The notes beneath the pieces are model-generated. The model was not told where the DNA came from and did not search any database. It saw only the letters and a list, made by a program, of their open reading frames with translations. This document shows, one piece after another, positions 22,778 to 28,540 of a stretch of DNA of 28,540 nt. The stretch is from CAYJKB01 sp964370625 (GTDB lineage: Bacteria > Bacillota > Clostridia > Oscillospirales > Butyricicoccaceae): positions 1 to 28,540 of the forward strand of contig CAYJKB010000027.1 of the NCBI GenBank assembly GCA_964370625.1, in the 5' to 3' direction. Within the stretch, counting starts at the first letter, position 1. Each line of letters starts with the position of its first letter. The translations under genes and the position numbers were made by a program.

Positions 22778-25090
22778 ATGAAAAATTTTCTACTCCCAAT
22801 TATTTTATTATTATTTGTACTTGTAATTTTTATAAATTTTAGTGAAAACCGATTAGAAATAAATACATCTAGCAAACATATTCTAAGCCAATTTATTGAA
22901 AATTTTGATGATATGTCTGTTGACAGCACAAATCATGATACTGCTTTTCGACAGCTAACATATGGTGACAATGTTTTTCTAAGTGAAGCAGAGGCAACTC
23001 CATTACTAAATTTTAATTATACGTTTGACAGGCTATATACAGACTATGTGGTATTTGTGATTGATACAACTAAGGTTTCAGAAAAAACTTTAAGTTATGA
23101 AGATATTTTACATAAAGATTATAAGATAAACTTTGATTTCCCTGAAAAAATTGATGAAAACATGTGGGAACATCCAAAAACTCATCACATTGTGTTATCA
23201 ATGGCAAATGCACTTTATGGAAATATTGTTTCTAAAGAAGTTTACAATGATATAAATAAAATTCATTTAGAAAATCGCTTTTTCGTCTGTGATTTAAATC
23301 ATGATATAACGATTACACTGTTCAGCGATGCTCTTAAAATTACAGAAGAAAATGAAAACTTTGAGATAATTGTTCCAAGTGACGATGTTTTGTACATCGA
23401 TTATGGCATATTAAGGCATAACGACAGTGATATTTTCTATAATTTCAGTGAAAACAACAAACTTGTATTGATTGATAATGTTGAAAATAAAATGTCAAAT
23501 TTCACTGAATATATAAACGAATCACGAAAGGTTTCAAAAAATTTAATGCAAATTTCATTTGAAACTAATGCTTATTCATTTGCAAATGCAAAAGAAATTA
23601 CAGCATTTTTCTTGTTACTTCTATTCTTGCTCATTGTATATTTAGTTTTTTTAACACACAGAATAACAGATAAAAAAATATTGTTTTCGCTAAAACTTGC
23701 GTTTTTTACACAGATTTTATTTATAACTTTAGGTGTCTTAAAATCGATTTCTTATGAAAGTGCTGCCTTCGAAATAATCGTCTGGTATCTATACTACATA
23801 CCGATTTTAATGCTCCCAGCATGTTTGGTTTACATAACTTTTCACACCAGTTACACAGGCAAAAAATCATTTTTTGATAAATTTTACAAGATTTATTTAG
23901 GATTTTGTGTTTTCCTATTTTTTCTAGTTTTCACCAATAATACACACGAATTAATCTTCGAAGTAGAGATTTTTTCTCCTTCTTACTACACATATTCATA
24001 TAACATCGGTTATTATTTTGTTATTTCCTTCGTCATGATAAGCTTTGCTGTGTCGCTTATTTCACTTATTTTCAAAAGCTTTAGTTCTCCTAAAAAAGTT
24101 GCATTTCTCTATCCTGTAATTGTAAATATTTTGCTTACAATTTACATAGTCTGTTACATTACTGGTGTACAAATTGTGCGTGAATTTGAACTGTCTTATG
24201 GGAATACGATTTTTCTATTTTTATACGCAGAAACATGCATGAGAAGCAGACTTTTCCCGAATAACAAAGGATATGACAAGCTTTTTGCTAATTCAAGTCT
24301 AGCTATGAAAATAACTGATAAAAATGGAAAAATCATAGATAATTCTGCCATTTCACTATCTATTGATGAAAATTTTGTACCTAAAGAAACAGAAATTATA
24401 GGTGGACATTTTTGCTATTTTGAAGATTATACATCAATAAATAATGCACTGGGAAAACTTGCAGAAATAAATGAAAAACTTAAAAAAAATAAAGATTTTT
24501 TGATAGAAAATGCCTCTATACACTCTGATATTTTAGCACTTAATGCAAAACAAACTGTGTATGTTAATATAGACAAAACATTAATTTCTGGAATCAACAG
24601 GGCAAAAATAGAACTTTTTAAATTGAAAGAAAATCCACTTAACAAAAAACCACTTTTGAAAATCAATGCCATAATTTGTATGATGAAAAGGGACTGCATG
24701 TTTCGGATAAATATGTTATATCTAAAAAAACAACAACTCGGAATTTTTATAAGTTCGTTAAATGAAATAAAAAACTTTGTTGCTCCTATGAATATTTTCA
24801 TAAATTCAAGGGTAACGATGAGTGTTCATCCAAAATGTGTACTTTCAATGTATAATTTTTTCAGTGAAACAGTGTTAAGAGCACTTGATTTTGGGGCAGA
24901 TAATTTAGTTGTTCAACTATATGAAAAAGATGAAAATTTAGTCTTTTCAATTATGAGTGCCAATGAAATTTTTACCGAAAATGAAATTTTTAGTTTTAAT
25001 CAAACGACATACTATGAGGCAAAATATAAAACTTTAGATGAAGGGTTTTCATATATTTTGAAATTTAGGGAGGAAGATATTGATGTATAA
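22778..25090 (+). CDS. Large membrane sensor with degenerate kinase end
   Basis: Encodes 770 aa. Residues 1-21 are a membrane segment or signal. Residues 22-272 are extracytoplasmic; here VFVIDTTKVSEKTLSYEDIL (92-111) recalls solute-binding-protein domains (the xVxxPxTWxDLL region). About seven membrane helices follow (275-490), as in 7TM histidine-kinase-type receptors, then a PAS-like segment (about 500-550), a coiled coil (about 556-580) and a C-terminal region of about 190 residues. In that region I see no clear N box (N-x-x-K/N), no DxGxG and no glycine-rich lid, so it appears to be a pseudo-kinase or signal-input partner. The stop overlaps the start of the true kinase gene by 8 bases, so the two are probably made together. 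An extended -10 (TGGTAAAAT near 22734-22742) may drive it. Confidence 0.72.
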   Translation: MKNFLLPIILLLFVLVIFINFSENRLEINTSSKHILSQFIENFDDMSVDSTNHDTAFRQLTYGDNVFLSEAEATPLLNFNYTFDRLYTDYVVFVIDTTKVSEKTLSYEDILHKDYKINFDFPEKIDENMWEHPKTHHIVLSMANALYGNIVSKEVYNDINKIHLENRFFVCDLNHDITITLFSDALKITEENENFEIIVPSDDVLYIDYGILRHNDSDIFYNFSENNKLVLIDNVENKMSNFTEYINESRKVSKNLMQISFETNAYSFANAKEITAFFLLLLFLLIVYLVFLTHRITDKKILFSLKLAFFTQILFITLGVLKSISYESAAFEIIVWYLYYIPILMLPACLVYITFHTSYTGKKSFFDKFYKIYLGFCVFLFFLVFTNNTHELIFEVEIFSPSYYTYSYNIGYYFVISFVMISFAVSLISLIFKSFSSPKKVAFLYPVIVNILLTIYIVCYITGVQIVREFELSYGNTIFLFLYAETCMRSRLFPNNKGYDKLFANSSLAMKITDKNGKIIDNSAISLSIDENFVPKETEIIGGHFCYFEDYTSINNALGKLAEINEKLKKNKDFLIENASIHSDILALNAKQTVYVNIDKTLISGINRAKIELFKLKENPLNKKPLLKINAIICMMKRDCMFRINMLYLKKQQLGIFISSLNEIKNFVAPMNIFINSRVTMSVHPKCVLSMYNFFSETVLRALDFGADNLVVQLYEKDENLVFSIMSANEIFTENEIFSFNQTTYYEAKYKTLDEGFSYILKFREEDIDV

Positions 25091-26468
25091 TTTATTTTTT
25101 CTTGAATTTTATAAACTTTTCGTTTTATTTGCAACTTCAACTATCCTGTTTTCAATGCAGTCTTATTTAATAGCTATGCTCATTTCTAATAAAAAGTTAA
25201 GAAATGCTAATAGCCTAATTGCAGAATTTGTACTTATATTGCATATTGCTGGATTAACACTAATATCAATAATCACTTTTTATAACAAACGATATGGAAT
25301 TGTACATTTCGCAAATATCAATGAAACTCTAATAATCACTGGAATTTGGGTGATTGTATGCTTTTGCCTTTTAAAGTTAAGAAAGTTTAATATTTTTGCG
25401 ATTTTAGCTGTGGTTTTAAGCATATCCCCTATTTTTTATCCTGTTTGTTATACAATCTCAATTGCTTTATTGCTTTATCGTTCATATTTTTACATACAAG
25501 AACTTAGACATAGACAAAAACATGAACTTTCAGCTTTTTCCATCAAAGAAGGTCTTGATACTTTACCAGCTGGTATAATGTTTTGTGATAAAAATGGATA
25601 TATATATCTTGAAAACACAAAAATGCATGAATTATTACTTCGTTTCACTAGAAAATCTCATAATAATGGTGTAAAACTATGGGAAGATTTAATGAATAGT
25701 AGAATTTCTGAAGGTGTCACACAAGATATTGATGGCGATATTCTAATTCGAAGTGCAAGCGATGCTTTTCGTTTTAAAAAACGTGATTTTTATGCAGATA
25801 ATGAGAGTTGTTTTGAAATTATTGCGATAGATGTAACTGAAAGTATGGGGTTAATGTTTCTTTTAGAAAGCGAAAGTGAAAAACTTTTAAAGCAAACGGA
25901 AAAAATTACACAAATGAACAAAAAAAAGGATGTTTTACGTCAAGAACAAGAATATCTTAATATTCGTTCACAAGTTCATGATATTTTAGGTCAAAGACTC
26001 ACAGAAATACAAAGGATGAGTGAATCTTATTTGAATATTGACAATTTACTATCCTCTCTTGAAGACATTGTAGATCAGGTAAAAGAACAAAAGCAAGATG
26101 ATTACAATACTTTATTTACCGGAATTTATGAATATTTTAAACGAATTGGACTTACGATTAATTTATTCGGTGTAATTCCAGTTGAAGATGAAATTGCTTT
26201 TATGTTTCTAGCAGTTTTGCGTGAAGCTTCAACAAATGCGATAAAACATGCAAAATCTACTGAAATTTACGCCAAAATAATAACTACTGACTCAAATTAT
26301 CGAATAGAAATCACTAATAATGGTGAACGTCCTAAAAAAGGTCTAATCGAAGGTGGTGGACTTTTTGGAATTAGAAATAGAATTGAAAATGCTGGAGGTA
26401 CACTTAAAGTTGAAGTTATCCCAGAATTTAGCTTAATAATTATAATAAACAGAGGTGTACAATGCTAA
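25083..26468 (+). CDS. Sensor histidine kinase, NarL-partner (HPK7-like) type
   Basis: Encodes 461 aa. The N-terminal 1-135 has several membrane helices. A PAS-like domain (about 150-255; LPAGIMFCDKNGYIYLENTK) and a coiled coil (about 260-295) follow. The phospho-acceptor region is QVHDILGQRLTEIQRM with His299. The ATPase domain has N box REASTNAIKHAKS (380-392), ITNNG (410-414, with Asn where DxG is usual) and lid/G box GGGLFGIRNRIENAGG (424-439). The ATG at 25083 is preferred over TTG 25080 because GGGAGGAA lies 8-9 bases upstream. It overlaps the previous gene by 8 bases and response regulator 2 by 7 bases, so it is translationally coupled at both ends. The signal is unknown and may come through the partner sensor. 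Confidence 0.85.
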   Translation: MYNLFFLEFYKLFVLFATSTILFSMQSYLIAMLISNKKLRNANSLIAEFVLILHIAGLTLISIITFYNKRYGIVHFANINETLIITGIWVIVCFCLLKLRKFNIFAILAVVLSISPIFYPVCYTISIALLLYRSYFYIQELRHRQKHELSAFSIKEGLDTLPAGIMFCDKNGYIYLENTKMHELLLRFTRKSHNNGVKLWEDLMNSRISEGVTQDIDGDILIRSASDAFRFKKRDFYADNESCFEIIAIDVTESMGLMFLLESESEKLLKQTEKITQMNKKKDVLRQEQEYLNIRSQVHDILGQRLTEIQRMSESYLNIDNLLSSLEDIVDQVKEQKQDDYNTLFTGIYEYFKRIGLTINLFGVIPVEDEIAFMFLAVLREASTNAIKHAKSTEIYAKIITTDSNYRIEITNNGERPKKGLIEGGGLFGIRNRIENAGGTLKVEVIPEFSLIIIINRGVQC

Positions 26469-27076
26469 AAATATTTATAATCGATGACCATAAATCTGTT
26501 CTTGATGCATTTAGTAATGTCATTGAAAATGAGCAAGATATGGAACTTGTTGGAAGTTCAAGTGATGAAAATGAAGTAATAAAATTCTGTTCTGAACTTT
26601 CGCCTGATGTTGTTTTATCTGATATTTCAATGAAGAATGTCGATAGTGGAATTATTTTGTGTGAAAAATTGAAATTTGAATTTCCAAACATACGTGTTAT
26701 ACTTATGTCAGGTTTTGATGAAATTTCATATATTCCTGAAGCAAAAAAAGTGAAGGCAGATGCATTTCTTTCGAAATCTCGTCCTATTAACGAATTTATC
26801 GACATGATAAGAGCTGTTGTAGATGGAAAAGGTAGTTTTCCAGATGATATTAAAATCCCAACTATAACTGGAGAAGCACCGTTTACTGATAGAGAAATCG
26901 AAGTGTTAAAACTTCTCTGCCATTCGTATACACGAAAAGAAATTTCTGATGAAATGAACATTGCTGAGGGCACTGTAAAAAGACATATTGAAAATATGCT
27001 TACAAAATCTGGGTGTAAAAGTACTATTGAACTTGTTGTTTATGTTATCGGAAATGGTTGGATTTCTTCTAAATAA
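26462..27076 (+). CDS. NarL-type response regulator 2
   Basis: Encodes 204 aa. Receiver residues D8/D9, phosphorylation site D54 (VLSDISMKNVDSG), S83 and K105 are in place. The LuxR/NarL-type helix-turn-helix spans about 141-186: FTDREIEVLKLLCHSYTRKE, then ISDEMNIAEGTVKRHIENML. It is closer to the NarL norm than response regulator 1, and its overlap with the kinase gene (ATG inside the kinase's last codons) makes it the obvious phosphorylation partner. Targets are unknown. Candidates are its own operon and the nearby surface-protein genes. Confidence 0.92.
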   Translation: MLKIFIIDDHKSVLDAFSNVIENEQDMELVGSSSDENEVIKFCSELSPDVVLSDISMKNVDSGIILCEKLKFEFPNIRVILMSGFDEISYIPEAKKVKADAFLSKSRPINEFIDMIRAVVDGKGSFPDDIKIPTITGEAPFTDREIEVLKLLCHSYTRKEISDEMNIAEGTVKRHIENMLTKSGCKSTIELVVYVIGNGWISSK

Positions 27077-27318
27077 AAAGGTTGTTAAAATTTGTACGGC
27101 TTGCTGTTTTTGAGCAAACGAACGAATAAACAGCAATGTAATTCTTTGTTAACTAATTCTTAACTAAATCCTGTCTTAATTAAAGTATTTTTATACTGAA
27201 CATATGAACGTTAGACTTATAACAGAAGTTTAAGAAATGATTGCAAAATTTGAATACTACCAAATAAGTCTGCAGTTCAGCTTTACACCTGGGAGATAGT
27301 GGGCTTATATTCAGAAAT
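27077..27318. other. Intergenic stretch with weak hairpins and a possible decayed frame
   Basis: TTGCTGTTT (27101-27109) and AAACAGCAA (27128-27136) can pair, but no T-run follows; TTGCT/AGCAA inside it offers an alternative fold. A frame from ATG 27204 reads MNVRLITEV, then meets a stop at 27231, continues, meets another at 27297, and ends at 27318. It could be the relic of an acetyltransferase-like gene, but is too short to say. Confidence 0.35.
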
Positions 27319-27357
27319 AAAAACTGTGCCGAGAAATATACTCTTGGCACAGTTTTT
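27319..27357. terminator. Bidirectional terminator
   Basis: The arms 27319-27334 (A-run, CTGTGCC, then GAGA) and 27342-27357 (TCTTGGCACAG, then T-run) pair over about 16 bases with one G-U, around a 7-base loop. It serves the kinase/regulator operon and the convergent methyltransferase gene. Confidence 0.85.
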
Positions 27358-27417
27358 ATAATTTGTTATAATTATTTTACTTGTAGGTAGTCATTGGTTT
27401 TGATGTAGGTGAATTAC

Positions 27418-28104
27418 TTATTTTCTACGCAACCTTATAGTCATTATTATTGGAGTATGCTCTCCTTCGAAAGGAACTTCGTATAACCCATCAAGTACAA
27501 AACCAACCGTAAAAGCTGTATTAAGAATATCGCTTATTGAACGATGATAGTAGTTTTGGAGCATAGGCTGTCCCTCAATCGCAACGCCTTTGTTGATGCA
27601 GCTTGTAAAATAATCATCGTTTTCATAAGTAAAACAAGGATGATGTGTTGCAAAAACAAATATGCCTCCCTTGTCAATCATATCAAAAACTGCCTTGAAT
27701 AGTGGAGATATTTCAGATATATCCATTATTGCCATATTTGCTACTGCTTTAGTAAATGGCTTTTCGCTTTTTAGTTTCAATAAATCATCATACTTTGTTG
27801 CATCACAAACGTGAAAACTGACTTTGTCTAAAACATTATTTCTTCGTTTAATAGCAAGTTCAATCATCTTATGGCTATAATCAAAAGCAATTACCTTTGC
27901 ACCCTGTTTTGCCATTCTTTGTGAAAAGTTACCATTTCCACAAGCTATATCAAGCACAAAGTCATTTTCATTTATTTCAAGTAATTTTTCTACATTTGGT
28001 CTAACAATATCGCAGTGAAAAAAGTTGGACTCATCGCCCATTTGCTCGTCCCAGAATTCAGCATTTTTCTCCCATGCTTCTAAACCGTTGTCTTTAAAGT
28101 CCAT
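27418..28104 (-). CDS. Class I SAM-dependent methyltransferase
   Basis: Encodes 228 aa. The SAM-binding motif I VLDIACGNGN is at 50-59, the ribose-binding acid is D75 (AFDYSHKM) and D101 sits in VCDATKY. The post-motif region is AVANMAIMDI (120-129), then ATHHPCF (152-158). It is the common Methyltransf_25/11 arrangement and does not reveal the substrate. It is unrelated in detail to the methyltransferase at 218-874, whose motif I is DVPVGT. The ATG shares one base with the stop of the upstream CPCC gene (TAATG), so the pair is probably translationally coupled and the terminator at 27319-27357 ends the unit. Confidence 0.9.
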   Translation of the reverse strand: MDFKDNGLEAWEKNAEFWDEQMGDESNFFHCDIVRPNVEKLLEINENDFVLDIACGNGNFSQRMAKQGAKVIAFDYSHKMIELAIKRRNNVLDKVSFHVCDATKYDDLLKLKSEKPFTKAVANMAIMDISEISPLFKAVFDMIDKGGIFVFATHHPCFTYENDDYFTSCINKGVAIEGQPMLQNYYHRSISDILNTAFTVGFVLDGLYEVPFEGEHTPIIMTIRLRRK

Positions 28105-28364
28105 TATTTAAAATCACCTTTCAATTCATTTGCCTTTGGTTTCCTTGTGTGTGGAATCATATCATTCACACATGCTCCATATTCTAGAAAATTTTGCTGT
28201 GCTTGCACTAAACTTACACCGTTACATGAACATTTTACATTAACGTCATCAGAAGCTATTGGGTCATCTTCCCAAAAGCATACCGGACATATATCGTAGT
28301 TTCCATTAGGTTTTTCATTAAAAGTATAATAGCCACAGCAAGGACACTTATATTTCATTTTCAT
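28104..28364 (-). CDS. Cysteine-rich CPCC-family small protein
   Basis: Encodes 86 aa from ATG 28364. KYKCPCCGYYTF, then ICPVCFWEDDP, is the hallmark of the CPCC family (PF14206-type), a small zinc-binding domain of unknown role. SLVQAQQNFLEYGAC, then R-K-P near the C-terminus, also fits the family. The start was moved inward from a GTG at 28379, because AAAGGTGG overlaps that GTG and lies 11 bases before ATG 28364; ATG 28358 is another option. It overlaps the methyltransferase gene by one base. Confidence 0.82.
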   Translation of the reverse strand: MKMKYKCPCCGYYTFNEKPNGNYDICPVCFWEDDPIASDDVNVKCSCNGVSLVQAQQNFLEYGACVNDMIPHTRKPKANELKGDFK

Positions 28365-28385
28365 AAATGATTTTACCACCTTTAT

Positions 28386-28413
28386 GTTATATAAAATTTA
28401 TAGGATCACTCAA
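28386..28413 (-). promoter_or_regulatory. Promoter of the CPCC/methyltransferase pair
   Basis: On the minus strand: TTGAGT (28413-28408), 16-base spacer, TATAAC (28391-28386; 5 of 6). It lies about 22 bases before the chosen start. Confidence 0.45.
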
Positions 28414-28463
28414 AAATGCAACTTCGTGAGTGGTTTTGTTTTGTGTATGGCAATGGATAAAAT

Positions 28464-28489
28464 AGAGCTATACCAGTGTTGCTCTTTTT
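28464..28489. terminator. Weak terminator-like hairpin at the window end
   Basis: AGAGC (28464-28468) and GCTCT (28481-28485) pair around a 12-base loop, with T-rich sequence after it on the plus strand and ATTTTAT on the minus strand. It may end a leftward gene outside the window. No gene was seen in 28414-28540. Confidence 0.4.
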
Positions 28490-28540
28490 GTTGTTTTTAT
28501 CACGTTAACTTGTTTTGCCACTTTCAATCGTTTTGCATTT

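Noticed and set aside
26440..26973. 177-codon minus-strand frame opposite response regulator 2
   Set aside because: It is antisense to a clear NarL-type gene, has Ser/Ile/Phe-rich shadow composition, and shows no family motif.
1..28540. CRISPR arrays, tRNA or rRNA genes, transposases, prophage genes
   Set aside because: No spaced direct repeats, no recognisable RNA genes and no transposase or integrase motifs were seen on either strand.

Overview
The window is AT-rich and reads as low-GC Firmicutes, most likely Clostridia (Lachnospirales-like). Evidence: strong AGGAGG-type ribosome sites, SLH-domain exported proteins, many small lipoproteins, DUF4428 and CPCC zinc proteins, and NarL-type two-component systems with membrane-rich sensors. 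It is a draft scaffold with two 100-N gaps. The gap at 2387-2486 is an assembly artefact: the same 55 bases lie on both sides, and collapsing them restores an intact lacI-type gene. The gap at 18824-18923 has no such overlap and hides real sequence.

Layout. (1) 63-990: remnant of an ATC-hydrolase-like gene, a methyltransferase, and a truncated methyltransferase-like frame. (2) 1125-6311: a divergent cluster of two paralogous double-SnoaL/NTF2-like proteins around a LacI-family regulator and a sodium:solute symporter. Three related operators share CGTTATCAA, and two of them sit at the same position just downstream of the -10 box. This looks like a compact uptake-and-conversion regulon without any known sugar enzyme, and it is the best candidate here for an undescribed system. 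(3) 6474-7853: an exported SLH protein. (4) 8129-15431, minus strand: a peptide ABC transporter operon (binding protein, two permeases, two ATPases) followed by a DUF1028 protein and an M20 amidohydrolase. A terminator-like hairpin and a second promoter lie between the binding-protein gene and the permease genes.

(5) 15432-16275: a long gene-poor stretch holding a UvrA-like remnant with its own promoter-like and terminator signals. (6) 16276-21959: three lipoproteins, a second SLH protein and a DUF4428 zinc protein in tandem, mostly unrecognised. (7) 22017-27076: two NarL-type response regulators flanking two membrane sensors. The first sensor (770 aa) seems to lack kinase motifs and has a large extracytoplasmic part resembling a solute-binding protein; the second has H, N and G boxes. 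(8) 27418-28364, minus strand: a CPCC zinc protein overlapping a methyltransferase.

How the parts may work together is inferred from gene order, spacing and sequence signals. Family names come from motif recognition by eye, not from database searches.
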